Shown piece after piece: positions 38,562-46,710 of a stretch of DNA of 64,000 nucleotides. The stretch spans positions 232,001-296,000 of the forward strand of contig NZ_CP117229.1 of assembly GCF_028596125.1 (NCBI RefSeq), read 5' to 3'. The stretch is from Listeria innocua (lineage in GTDB: Bacteria; Bacillota; Bacilli; Lactobacillales; Listeriaceae). The first letter of the stretch is position 1, and the number at the start of each line of letters is the position of its first letter. Position numbers and translations under genes: made by a program. The notes beneath the pieces were generated by a model. That model ran no database searches. It saw only the letters and a list, made by a program, of their open reading frames with translations, and had not been told where the DNA came from.

Positions 38562-39998
38562 TTATAAATCTGCTCCATTAGTTTCAATCACTTGTTTATA
38601 CCAGTAATAACTTTTCTTCGGAATACGTGTCATTGGCGCATCATCTTCCACATCACGATCAACATAAACAAAACCGTAACGTTTTTGATAGCCATTTAAC
38701 CAGCTTAGAAGGTCTGTGAAGCTCCAAGTACAATAGCCTAACATATCAACACCATCACTGATTGCATCGCGAATAGCGGTTGCGTGTGCGCTCAGGTAGT
38801 CAATGCGGTAGTCATCATTTACTTCTCCGTCCACTAATTTATCAAATTCACCTAAACCGTTTTCGGTAATTAAAATTGGTAAAGCATAGCGGCTATTAAT
38901 ACGACGAAGCGCAATTTGTAAGCCTTTTGGATCGATTGTCCAATCCCAGTTGGTTGTTTTCACGAAAGGATTAACAACTTTTTTGTAAACGCCAGGGACA
39001 CCAGTTTCTTTCGTGCTCCCTTTTTTACCAGTGAAGTTCATTTCGTTATTTTGACCAACACCATCAAGCGGGTTGTAGGCTACAGTTGCGGATTGATAGT
39101 AGTTAACGCCCATGAAGTCAGGTTTTGCAGAAGCAAGAAGTTCCATATCGCCGTCTTCAATAACTGGCGCAATATCGTTTTCTTCTAAATATTTCCAAAC
39201 CGCTTTCGGATAACGACCAAAAGCGTACATATCCATCCAGAAATAGCTGTTTAATTCTTCTGCATCATCAGCAGCTTGAACGTTTTTAGGATCTGTGTCG
39301 ATTGGATAATGTGGTGTGTAAGCAAAACTTGGTCCGATTTTTCCATCAGGAACGATTTCGTGGAAAGCTTTGATAACACTAGCGTTAGCCAAGTTAGCAA
39401 TGTGGTTTACTGCGTACATTCTTTTTGGATCGCTAACTTTTGGTGGGTGAAGTGCTTGCCCGTAACCCATGCCTACAAAGATATTTTGTTCGTTCAAGGA
39501 AACCCAATATTTCACGCGGTCGCCGTAACGTTTGAATAGTGTTGTGGAATAATTTGTGAAATCTTCAATCACTTGGCGAGATTCCCAGCCGCCATATTCA
39601 TCAAATAATGCTTGCGGAATATCCCAGTGATACAACGTTACAAGCGGTTCGATGTCATATTTAAGCAACTCATCAATTAAGTTATCATAAAATTTCAACC
39701 CAGCTTCATTCACTTCGCCTTTACCATTTGGAAAAATACGAGTCCAAGCAATGGAGAAACGATAAGCTTTTAGGCCAGCTTCTGCCATTAATTTTACGTC
39801 TTCTTTATAACGGTGATAATGGTCAACAGCTACATCGCCATTTGTACCTTTGAAAGTAGTTCCAGGAATACGAACATACTCGTCCCAAACTGATTTACCT
39901 TTGCCGTCTGCGTCCCATGCTCCTTCGATTTGATAAGCTGCAGATGCAGAACCCCATAAGAAATCTTTCGGAAATGGTGAACGTTTTTGATGTTCCAT
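38562..39998 (-). CDS. GH1 6-phospho-beta-glucosidase (second copy)
   Basis: Family 1 glycoside hydrolase, 478 residues. Signature FLWGSASAAYQIEGAW, acid/base motif SLNEQN and nucleophile motif ITENGLGEFD are intact. I chose ATG at 39998 (MEHQKRSPFPKDF) because TGGAGG lies between it and an upstream in-frame ATG at 40013, which overlaps that SD. It is clearly different from the 28-kb GH1 gene, so this is not a recent duplication. It is cotranscribed with the SMI1/KNR4 gene. No PTS gene is adjacent. Confidence 0.9.
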   Translation of the reverse strand: MEHQKRSPFPKDFLWGSASAAYQIEGAWDADGKGKSVWDEYVRIPGTTFKGTNGDVAVDHYHRYKEDVKLMAEAGLKAYRFSIAWTRIFPNGKGEVNEAGLKFYDNLIDELLKYDIEPLVTLYHWDIPQALFDEYGGWESRQVIEDFTNYSTTLFKRYGDRVKYWVSLNEQNIFVGMGYGQALHPPKVSDPKRMYAVNHIANLANASVIKAFHEIVPDGKIGPSFAYTPHYPIDTDPKNVQAADDAEELNSYFWMDMYAFGRYPKAVWKYLEENDIAPVIEDGDMELLASAKPDFMGVNYYQSATVAYNPLDGVGQNNEMNFTGKKGSTKETGVPGVYKKVVNPFVKTTNWDWTIDPKGLQIALRRINSRYALPILITENGLGEFDKLVDGEVNDDYRIDYLSAHATAIRDAISDGVDMLGYCTWSFTDLLSWLNGYQKRYGFVYVDRDVEDDAPMTRIPKKSYYWYKQVIETNGADL

Positions 39999-40080
39999 TA
40001 ATATAACCTCCATTAAAGCGATTTTTATTAAAAAACTCTACTAATATATTTTAAAGTATATTCTTTTAAAAAGATAGTTA

Positions 40081-40114
40081 AAAAACGCAGATTCGGAAAG
40101 GAATCTGCGTTTTT
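40081..40114. terminator. Terminator after the Cof-type HAD gene
   Basis: AAAAACGCAGATTC and GAATCTGCGTTTTT form a 14-bp perfect stem with a 6-base loop, just beyond the stop of the minus-strand gene at 40118. Confidence 0.9.
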
Positions 40115-40117
40115 ATA

Positions 40118-40930
40118 TTATTTATCCAGCACAAATTTTTGAATTGCTTTTGCTACGCCACTATCATTGTTCGATGCGGTCGTATAGTCAGCTAATTGCT
40201 TAATTCTTTCTGGCGCATTGCCCATTGCAATTCCAAGTCCAGCGAATTCAAGCATCGTTACATCATTTTCTTGGTCGCCAATACAGATAACTTCGCTTTG
40301 TTTAATCCCTAGTTTTTCGGAAAGTTCTTTGACCGCGTTGCCTTTACTAGCGTCGCGATTTAGAATTTCTAAGTAGAAAGGGGTGCTGCGAACTAAATGG
40401 TATTTTTCACGGAAGGATTCAGGCATTTTCGCAATACCAGCTTCCAGTTCGGGTGCTTCTTCAATAAACATTGCTTTCGACATAATAAAATCTTCTGGAA
40501 CGTTTTCGATTTCTTTATAAATCAGTTGGCTTCCAGTAAGATAGGCTTCGACAATTGTGTATTTGCCGATTTCTCGGTTCGGCGTGTAAAGCGCTTTGTC
40601 ATCAAAGAAATGCATGTGCAAATTGCTATCTAAACTCACTTGATAAATTTCTTTTAAATCGTCTATGCCAAGCGTTAAGTGAGAAATAACTTCTTTTGTA
40701 AACGTATCTTGAACAAATGCGCCGTTAAAACTAATAACGTAATCGCCTTCCTCACGTAGTTCAAGTTCAGTTAAATAATTTTCTACACCAACGAGCGGAC
40801 GTCCAGTACAAAGAACCACTTTTACGCCTTTTAGTTTTGCTTGGCGAATGGCATCTTTTACTTCGTCCGTAACCTTATGATCATCTGTCAGTAGTGTTCC
40901 ATCAATATCAATAGCAATTAATTTATACAA
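40118..40930 (-). CDS. Cof-type HAD phosphatase
   Basis: A 270-residue HAD-IIB (Cof) family sugar or nucleotide phosphatase. Motif I DIDGTLL (about residues 8-14), motif II TGRP (about 42-45), the C2 cap and the C-terminal motif IV GDQENDVTML (about 217-226) are all intact. An AAAGGAG-type SD lies upstream on the minus strand. It is a single-gene unit with its own terminator. Substrate unknown. Confidence 0.9.
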   Translation of the reverse strand: MYKLIAIDIDGTLLTDDHKVTDEVKDAIRQAKLKGVKVVLCTGRPLVGVENYLTELELREEGDYVISFNGAFVQDTFTKEVISHLTLGIDDLKEIYQVSLDSNLHMHFFDDKALYTPNREIGKYTIVEAYLTGSQLIYKEIENVPEDFIMSKAMFIEEAPELEAGIAKMPESFREKYHLVRSTPFYLEILNRDASKGNAVKELSEKLGIKQSEVICIGDQENDVTMLEFAGLGIAMGNAPERIKQLADYTTASNNDSGVAKAIQKFVLDK

Positions 40931-41001
40931 TATACTAGCTCCTTTTCCATCATAAACTCATTCTAGTATAGCATAAATTAGGACGGATTTCCGGCTATCT
41001 A

Positions 41002-41030
41002 TTGAAACGACAGGGAATTTATGGCATGAT
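41002..41030 (+). promoter_or_regulatory. Candidate promoter of the GNAT gene
   Basis: TTGAAA (41002-41007) and CATGAT (41025-41030) have a 17-bp spacer, 37 bp upstream of the chosen start. Confidence 0.35.
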
Positions 41031-41066
41031 TGACATGGAAACTTGATAAAAGAAAAGAGTGAAATA

Positions 41067-41570
41067 ATGAAACGTAATTATCATGTGAAATTTTTAAATG
41101 AAAAAGATGTAGAACTTGCAGAGGCAGTTTGCGCGGCATCAGAAGATTATTATTTAATTGAACAAAATAAACCCGCATCAAAAAGCGATGCATTAAAAAT
41201 TATCACAGAAATTCCAGACGGGAAAACGAGATTCGATAAATTTATACTGGCGGTATTGGATGAAAATGAAAAACCAATCGGCTTAGTAGATATTGTTTCT
41301 GATTATCCGAGAAAAGGTCGCTGGTTTATTGGCCTATTATTATTAACACCAGACGCTCGTGGCAATGGCCTTGGAAAAGTACTTCACCAAACTATTAAAG
41401 AATGGGCAAATGATGGTGGAGCTGATTCCTTAGCACTTGGAGTTCTAGCTGAAAATGAAAAAGGACGCGGATTTTTCGAGCATCTAGGTTATTCGAAACA
41501 AGAAACGAAACAAGCGACATATGGTGGAAAAGAGCAAGAAGTTGATATTTACACTATTGATATTAAATAA
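41067..41570 (+). CDS. GNAT-family N-acetyltransferase
   Basis: A 167-residue acetyltransferase fold. Acetyl-CoA binding motif A is seen as LLLTPDARGNGLGKVLH (about residues 90-106, with the RGNGLG pyrophosphate loop), followed by motif B (LGVLAENEKGRGFFEHLGY). I chose ATG at 41067 (MKRNYHVKF). An in-frame TTG at 41043 would add eight residues without a better SD. Substrate unknown. It faces a convergent Crp-like gene across a shared terminator. Confidence 0.85.
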   Translation: MKRNYHVKFLNEKDVELAEAVCAASEDYYLIEQNKPASKSDALKIITEIPDGKTRFDKFILAVLDENEKPIGLVDIVSDYPRKGRWFIGLLLLTPDARGNGLGKVLHQTIKEWANDGGADSLALGVLAENEKGRGFFEHLGYSKQETKQATYGGKEQEVDIYTIDIK

Positions 41571-41602
41571 AAAAGGATGCAGCGTATATGCTGCATCCTT
41601 TT
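41571..41602. terminator. Bidirectional terminator between GNAT and Crp-like genes
   Basis: AAAAGGATGCAGC and GCTGCATCCTTTT form a 13-bp perfect stem with a 6-base loop. Confidence 0.92.
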
Positions 41603-41604
41603 AC

Positions 41605-42270
41605 TTATCTTATAGCATCATTATTTCTTTCTAGAAGTGCTTCCATATTAACATGCCATTGTAGTTTTACTTTTGAAATAATACCAGCTTCTTTTAATTC
41701 TTTTAATTGAGAATAGAAAAATGCTTTTGAAAGCGTACAGTAGTTTTTAATAACTGTTGTGCTGACTGCTTTAGGGATTATCGCTACGCCGTCTTCAGGT
41801 TGTATATCCAGGATTTTAATAAGCATTTCAAAAACAAAAGCTAATTGGTCTTTTTTATCACGATATTGTAGAAGTGATTTATAATAGCCGTGTTTAGCAA
41901 TAGATCGCATAATTGTATACTGGAAGCCAAAGTTTTCAGGGAATAGGGAAAGAGAATACTCAATGTCTTTTTTCTTGTAGATGATGATTTCGCATTCTGT
42001 TAAAGTTTGGTACGTCAAAACAAGAGGTCTATTTTGGAAAATGGTGTAGTAACCCATGAAAAAATTAGAAGTAAATATAGAATAAATTTTATCATTGTCA
42101 AAATCGATATATCCTGCTAATATACCGGATTTTAATAAATAAACGCAGTCTTTATTTTCGAGAACTAAATCATTTAGTACCGTGTGTTCTGGTATAGTAA
42201 TGCTGTTGGATTTTAAATTGTACTGTTCCATCATTGTAACAAATTCTTTGTGATTAAATGGATAGGCCAT
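41605..42270 (-). CDS. PrfA/Crp-Fnr family regulator (first copy)
   Basis: A 221-residue regulator. The N-terminal two-thirds is a cyclic-nucleotide-binding-type beta barrel (YLLKSGILAGYIDFDNDKIY), without an obvious cAMP phosphate-binding arginine motif. The long dimer helix contains FPENFGFQYTIMRSIAKHG (about residues 111-129). The C-terminal HTH includes TVIKNYCTLSKAFFYSQLKELKEAGII. It shares the FPENFGFQ block with the second copy at 51.5 kb, so the two are paralogues. AAGGAGACG lies upstream. The ligand and regulon are unknown; Listeria has many such PrfA relatives. Confidence 0.88.
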   Translation of the reverse strand: MAYPFNHKEFVTMMEQYNLKSNSITIPEHTVLNDLVLENKDCVYLLKSGILAGYIDFDNDKIYSIFTSNFFMGYYTIFQNRPLVLTYQTLTECEIIIYKKKDIEYSLSLFPENFGFQYTIMRSIAKHGYYKSLLQYRDKKDQLAFVFEMLIKILDIQPEDGVAIIPKAVSTTVIKNYCTLSKAFFYSQLKELKEAGIISKVKLQWHVNMEALLERNNDAIR

Positions 42271-42297
42271 CTTTTATTTCGTCTCCTTCAGGTTCAG

Positions 42298-42332
42298 TTG
42301 TATGTACACAAGTATATTGTATCATCGTACAA
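42298..42332 (-). promoter_or_regulatory. crp-like promoter flanked by two inverted repeats
   Basis: On the minus strand a TATACT -10 (42316-42311) lies between two TTGT/ACAA inverted repeats: TTGTATGTACACAA (42298-42311) and TTGTA-N6-TACAA (42317-42332). The -35 is weak, fitting a regulated promoter. Autoregulation by the adjacent Crp-like protein is a guess. Confidence 0.4.
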
Positions 42333-42461
42333 GTGAATAAAGGTACTAAAAAAAGACCCTTTAAATAGCTTGTCTTATGCAATTACCCGTTTGTGAGAAA
42401 AGTAATCGTAATATTTTTGCCACATTTGTGAGGTAAAACGTCTAAAAAAATAAATAACAGC

Positions 42462-42503
42462 AAAGAGCTAGGAATAACAGCAGTTGTGCATTCCTAGCTC
42501 TTT
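42462..42503. terminator. Inverted repeat downstream of the MBL-fold gene
   Basis: AAAGAGCTAGGAAT and ATTCCTAGCTCTTT form a 14-bp perfect stem with a 14-base loop, just past the stop of the minus-strand gene at 42512. The T run on the minus side is a few bases removed. Confidence 0.75.
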
Positions 42504-42511
42504 TAAATAAT

Positions 42512-43354
42512 TTATTTTCCTATTGTATAATTAGCGCCATTACCAGTAACAACGATGGTTTTGTTGCGGTCTGTTCGGTAAACTTTTGCTTTTGCTTTGG
42601 TTAATGTGGTAACCGTTTGCGAGGTAGGGTGGCCGTAGCCGTTTTTACCAACGCTTATTATCGCATATTTTGGTTTTACAACATTGACGAAAGCTTTACT
42701 AGTAGCTGTTTTTGAGCCTTGAGCGCTTACTTTTAACACGTCAGCTCGTAAAGTTTTCTTCGCTTTTATCATATCTGTTTCTGCTTTTGTTTGAGCATCT
42801 CCAGTGAGAAGGAAGGTATTTTTTTTATAAGTTAGGTGAAGGACGGCGCTCCAATTATTGCGATCTGTTTTTCCGTATGTTTTTACAGGACCTACAAATT
42901 GTGCGTTTACACCTTTAATTGGTAATTTCACACCAGCTTTTGCCGTTTTGATTGGTAGTTTCTTCTTTTTGGCTGTATTGACAAAATCTTTGTAAGCAGC
43001 TGTTGTGTTTGTGGAGTTTGGCGCATAGAGGCTCTTGACTTTAATGCTATTCATTACTTCGGGCAGACCGCCAATATTATCTGCATCTGGGTGAGAAGCA
43101 ACCATGACTTCAATATCTTTTACTTTTAATTTCTTCAAATAATTAACTACAATCTTCCCTTTTCCTTTGTTGCCGGCATCGATTAAAATATCTTCGCCAC
43201 TAGGAGCCTTGATGTAAATGGCATCCCCTTGACCAACATCAATGAAATGCACTTTTATCGTTGGTGTTGCGGCTTCGGCTTGAATGGAGCTTGGTACCGA
43301 AATCCCAGCTACTAAAGCTAACACTAGAAACAACTTTAAAATCCCTTTTTTCAT
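42512..43354 (-). CDS. Secreted ComEC-like metallo-beta-lactamase-fold hydrolase
   Basis: A 280-residue exported MBL-fold protein. The signal peptide (about 1-28, ending AEAAT) is followed by IKVHFIDVGQGDAIYI and the variant metal motif ASHPDADNIGG (about residues 89-99), as in the C-terminal domain of competence protein ComEC. Later metal positions include LLTGDAQ. The asparagine in place of the final His of SHxDxDH-type motifs is typical of the ComEC subfamily. It is a free-standing secreted domain without membrane channel parts. The activity could be nuclease-like, but this is not shown by sequence. Confidence 0.87.
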   Translation of the reverse strand: MKKGILKLFLVLALVAGISVPSSIQAEAATPTIKVHFIDVGQGDAIYIKAPSGEDILIDAGNKGKGKIVVNYLKKLKVKDIEVMVASHPDADNIGGLPEVMNSIKVKSLYAPNSTNTTAAYKDFVNTAKKKKLPIKTAKAGVKLPIKGVNAQFVGPVKTYGKTDRNNWSAVLHLTYKKNTFLLTGDAQTKAETDMIKAKKTLRADVLKVSAQGSKTATSKAFVNVVKPKYAIISVGKNGYGHPTSQTVTTLTKAKAKVYRTDRNKTIVVTGNGANYTIGK

Positions 43355-43370
43355 CCCTTTTCCTCTTTTC

Positions 43371-44192
43371 CTATGAAATGAATTCTTTTAGAAATTTGTA
43401 AACCCCGTCTGCTTCATTCGTGTCTGTAAGTTGATTTGCTGCTGCTTTGACATTATCGCTTGCGTTAGCCATTGCAACACCAGTTCCTGCATATTGTATC
43501 ATGCCAATATCATTTTCACCATCACCAAATGTGATAATTCTTTCTCTAGGAATACCGTAATATTTTCCAAGCGCTTCTACAGCAGTTTTTTTGTCAGAAT
43601 TAGCAGGGAGAATCTCTAAATTATTATGGTGAGAGGAAAGTACGCGAATTCCATTTGCTTGATTTAACGCTTGACGCACATCGGCTAGTCGAGACGTATC
43701 GTCCTCTGAAACTACGATGGCGTTTAAAAATTGATTCATGTTTTCATCAAAAACATGCGAATCATTAATAGAAACAAGTGAAAAACTATTATGTCCAGTA
43801 TCAAGTCGGCTTTTATCAGCAAGCTCTCGAAAAAACTCAGGTGGTTCTTTTGTGTAGAATAATGTATTCGTAGAGAAGAAAAATAATGGTAAATCAAAAT
43901 CTCGCATAATATCATATGTTTCACGAATGGCTTTTTCTTCTAAAGTAGTTTTTAGAAACTCTTCGTCACGAATTGCTGCGTAAGATCCATTGGATGCAAT
44001 AACATGACCAGACTTACTAACTTGAAAACCTACTTCACGGGCGGAACGATACATCCGTCCAGTAGAAATTGAAAAAATATGACCGTCATTTTCTAAAGTT
44101 TGGATTAAATCACGTGTTTTTTCAGAAACAGTCTGATCTTGGCGCAGTAGTGTACCATCAATATCCGAACAAATTAAATATTTATTAGTCAA
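43371..44192 (-). CDS. Cof-type HAD phosphatase (second copy)
   Basis: A 273-residue HAD-IIB phosphatase. Motif I SDIDGTLL (about residues 8-15), TGRM (about 40-43) and the C-terminal GDGENDIGMI are intact. TTG start at 44192 on the minus strand, downstream of AAAGGATGA. It is related to, but clearly divergent from, the 40-kb Cof gene. It is divergently transcribed from the Gfo/Idh/MocA gene. Substrate unknown. Confidence 0.89.
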   Translation of the reverse strand: MTNKYLICSDIDGTLLRQDQTVSEKTRDLIQTLENDGHIFSISTGRMYRSAREVGFQVSKSGHVIASNGSYAAIRDEEFLKTTLEEKAIRETYDIMRDFDLPLFFFSTNTLFYTKEPPEFFRELADKSRLDTGHNSFSLVSINDSHVFDENMNQFLNAIVVSEDDTSRLADVRQALNQANGIRVLSSHHNNLEILPANSDKKTAVEALGKYYGIPRERIITFGDGENDIGMIQYAGTGVAMANASDNVKAAANQLTDTNEADGVYKFLKEFIS

Positions 44193-44222
44193 ATAAAATC
44201 ATCCTTTTTAGTTAATAACATA

Positions 44223-44231
44223 AGTATACCA
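44223..44231 (-). promoter_or_regulatory. Extended -10 promoter of the Cof-type gene
   Basis: On the minus strand TGG-TATACT is read across 44231-44223. Confidence 0.4.
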
Positions 44232-44255
44232 TGTGCGAATCGGAATAGTTATATA

Positions 44256-44264
44256 TGATACAAT
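44256..44264 (+). promoter_or_regulatory. Extended -10 promoter of the Gfo/Idh/MocA gene
   Basis: TGA-TACAAT at 44256-44264, 45 bp upstream of the chosen ATG, back-to-back with the divergent promoter. Confidence 0.45.
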
Positions 44265-44308
44265 AGTTTTTGACAAGTTCGAAAATAAATATTTGGGGGA
44301 ATTCCACG

Positions 44309-45280
44309 ATGAAAAGACTTAACTGGGCAATTCTTGGACCAGGTTCGATTGCGCACCAATTTGCGGAAGGGATGCAAGGGTTAAATCGCGAAATCTATGC
44401 AGTAGGAGCACGAAGTTTAGAGAAGGGACAAGTTTTTGCAAATCAATACGGGATTGAAAATGTATACGATGATTTTGATGCGATGCTTGCTGATCCTATG
44501 ATTGATGTAGTGTATATTGCTACACCTCATTCTAACCACTACGAATTTATTATGAAAAGTTTACATAATGGGAAACATGTTTTAGCAGAAAAAGCGATTA
44601 CTGTAAGCAGTGCGGAACTGAATGAAATAAATGCATTAGCTAAGGAAAAAGGGCTAATTGTTAAGGAAGCCATGACGATTTTCCATATGCCGCTTTATAA
44701 GAAATTACGAGAAATAGTTGATTCAGGCGTAATTGGTAAACTTAAAATTATCCAAGTAGCTTTCGGCAGTGCTAAGGAAAAGGATCCGAAAAATCGTTTC
44801 TATAATATGGATTTAGCTGGTGGGGCATTACTTGATATTGGTACATATGCATTGAGTTTCGCGCGTTACTTTTTAAGCGCGGCACCTGATGAAGTATTAA
44901 CGACGATGAAGAAATTCGAGACGGGCGTGGACGAACAATCAGGTATTTTACTGAAAAATAAAGAAGAAGAGTTGGCCGTAGTGTCGCTTTCTTTCCGAGC
45001 TAAAGTACCAAAACGCGGTGTTATAGCCTGTGAAGAAGGATTTATCACTGTAGATGAGTACCCGCGGGCAGACCGAGCAACTGTTACTTACACCGCGACA
45101 GGAAAAGTAGAAGAAATCGAAGCGGGTGAAACAGATAAAGCATTAGAATATGAAATTACAGCAATGGAAGAAAGTATTGCAACTGGAGAAAATACAATCT
45201 ATCAATTAACGAATGATGTTATCGCGATTATGAGTGATGTTAGGTCGCAGTGGGGAATTAAATTTCCTTTTGAAAAATAA
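44309..45280 (+). CDS. Gfo/Idh/MocA-family oxidoreductase
   Basis: A 323-residue NAD(P)-dependent sugar-type dehydrogenase. The N-terminal Rossmann motif NWAILGPGSIAHQFAEG (about residues 4-20) and the EKAITVS motif with the catalytic-region lysine (about 93-99) are visible. I chose ATG at 44309 because TTGGGGGA lies 8 bases upstream; a TTG at 44270 in frame lacks an SD and overlaps the promoter. Substrate unknown. Confidence 0.9.
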   Translation: MKRLNWAILGPGSIAHQFAEGMQGLNREIYAVGARSLEKGQVFANQYGIENVYDDFDAMLADPMIDVVYIATPHSNHYEFIMKSLHNGKHVLAEKAITVSSAELNEINALAKEKGLIVKEAMTIFHMPLYKKLREIVDSGVIGKLKIIQVAFGSAKEKDPKNRFYNMDLAGGALLDIGTYALSFARYFLSAAPDEVLTTMKKFETGVDEQSGILLKNKEEELAVVSLSFRAKVPKRGVIACEEGFITVDEYPRADRATVTYTATGKVEEIEAGETDKALEYEITAMEESIATGENTIYQLTNDVIAIMSDVRSQWGIKFPFEK

Positions 45281-45281
45281 G

Positions 45282-45313
45282 AAAATCCCCGCCACACTTG
45301 GCGGGGATTTTTA
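45282..45313. terminator. Bidirectional terminator between oxidoreductase and msmX
   Basis: AAAATCCCCGCC and GGCGGGGATTTT form a 12-bp perfect stem with a 6-base loop. Confidence 0.93.
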
Positions 45314-45319
45314 AGTATA

Positions 45320-46420
45320 TTAGTCAGTTAAGTTATCTTCTGTTTCTGGGTCAAAGAAGTGAGATTTAGACATTTCAAATGCTAAAGTTAATACTTCATT
45401 TGGTTGGTGTTCAGAGCGAGCATCAACACGAGCTACGAATTCGTGTGCACCAACGCGGCTATGAAGCATGAATTCAGCACCAGTAAGCTCGGCAACAATA
45501 GTAGTCGCTTTGAAAGTGTAACCTGGGTTTGCTTCAATAACGATTGGTTCATCATGAATGTCTTCTGGACGAATACCGAAAACGATTTCTTTACCGTCAA
45601 ATCCTCTGTCTTTAAGAAGTTTAAGTTTACCTTCTGGAACAGCGATAGTGAAATCATCACCGATAAAGTTAGAACCTTCTAAACGACCTTTGAAGAAGTT
45701 CATTGCTGGGCTACCAATAAAGCCGGCTACGAACATATTCACTGGGTGATCGTAAACTTGTTTTGGTGAACCAACTTGTTGGATAACACCGTCTTTCATG
45801 ATAACGATACGAGTTGCCATTGTCATTGCTTCTGTTTGGTCATGGGTAACGTAAATCATTGTAGTATCTAATTGTTGGTGAAGTTTTGTGATTTCCGCAC
45901 GCATTTGCACACGTAATTTCGCATCCAAGTTGGAAAGTGGTTCATCCATTAGGAAGACTTTTGCATCACGAACGATTGCACGACCTAGAGCAACACGTTG
46001 ACGTTGACCACCGGAAAGTGCACTTGGTTTACGTTTTAAGTATTCAGTTAAGCCAAGAATATTTGCTGCATGCTCAACACGTTTTTTGATTTCGTCTTTT
46101 GGCATTTTACGAAGTTTTAAACCGAATGCCATATTATCATATACAGTCATATGTGGATATAATGCGTAGTTTTGGAATACCATTGCGATGTCGCGGTCTT
46201 TTGGCGCAACATTGTTCATTACTTTACCATCAATAGATAGTTCGCCTTTAGAAATTTCTTCTAGACCAGCAATCATACGTAAAGTTGTAGATTTACCACA
46301 ACCAGATGGTCCTACAAAAACGATGAACTCTTTGTCATCGATTTCTAAATTAAAGTCAGATACCGCAGTTACTTTGTTATCGTATATTTTATAAATATGT
46401 TCTAATGATAATTGTGCCAA
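45320..46420 (-). CDS. msmX: MsmX/UgpC-type sugar ABC transporter ATPase
   Basis: A 366-residue ATPase of the CUT1 carbohydrate class. Walker [10 protein letters not shown] (about residues 37-45), signature [14 protein letters not shown] (about 135-148), Walker [12 protein letters not shown] and a C-terminal OB/TOBE regulatory domain (about 240-366) are present. Such stand-alone ATPases energise many separate sugar permeases, which explains the absence of partner genes. The start is TTG at 46420 on the minus strand, downstream of AGAGGCG. A cre-like sequence lies in its promoter region. Confidence 0.92.
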   Translation of the reverse strand: MAQLSLEHIYKIYDNKVTAVSDFNLEIDDKEFIVFVGPSGCGKSTTLRMIAGLEEISKGELSIDGKVMNNVAPKDRDIAMVFQNYALYPHMTVYDNMAFGLKLRKMPKDEIKKRVEHAANILGLTEYLKRKPSALSGGQRQRVALGRAIVRDAKVFLMDEPLSNLDAKLRVQMRAEITKLHQQLDTTMIYVTHDQTEAMTMATRIVIMKDGVIQQVGSPKQVYDHPVNMFVAGFIGSPAMNFFKGRLEGSNFIGDDFTIAVPEGKLKLLKDRGFDGKEIVFGIRPEDIHDEPIVIEANPGYTFKATTIVAELTGAEFMLHSRVGAHEFVARVDARSEHQPNEVLTLAFEMSKSHFFDPETEDNLTD

Positions 46421-46651
46421 CTTACTTCGCCTCTTTCTATTTTTTAACTTGTGTTTATTGTATATGAAAACGCTTTACAAAAACTATGGCAATTTGCACA
46501 AAGAAAAAATTCATCTGTTGGGCAACTTGCATAAGTAGCAAAAAAATAAAAAGAAGTAAAGTGACAAAAGACCTTTTATGTGAAAGATTTTTCATGGCTT
46601 TTAATTCTTTAGTCCCAATTCAAAAAAATCCCCAGATATCATTACAAAAAA
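46421..46651. other. msmX-nrdD intergenic region
   Basis: Apart from the cre-like site and the msmX promoter area I see no gene, terminator or clear promoter in this AT-rich stretch. The short open frame at 46486-46698 has no ribosome binding site and runs into the nrdD promoter. Confidence 0.5.
46465..46479 (-). promoter_or_regulatory. cre-like catabolite-control site before msmX
   Basis: TGAAAACGCTTTACA resembles the CcpA cre consensus TGWAANCGNTNWCA with one extra base in the right arm. A TACAAT -10-like box lies just downstream on the minus strand. Imperfect match. Confidence 0.35.
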
Positions 46652-46695
46652 ACTTTATATTGTGTTATATTATTATAGCAGACACAATATATAGT
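46652..46695 (+). promoter_or_regulatory. Paired NrdR boxes in the nrdDG promoter
   Basis: ACTTTATATTGTGT (46652-46665) is the reverse complement of ACACAATATAAAGT, and ACACAATATATAGT lies at 46682-46695. Both match the NrdR box (ACACWATATNNWGT-like), and they are 30 bp apart, about three helical turns. A TATTAT -10 candidate (46671-46676) lies between them. This is the usual geometry for ATP/dATP-dependent repression by NrdR. Confidence 0.8.
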
Positions 46696-46710
46696 TAGTG
46701 GGGGATTATC

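Noticed and set aside
46486-46698. 70-codon plus-strand frame between msmX and nrdD
   Set aside because: No SD; it runs through the NrdR boxes and promoter of nrdD.
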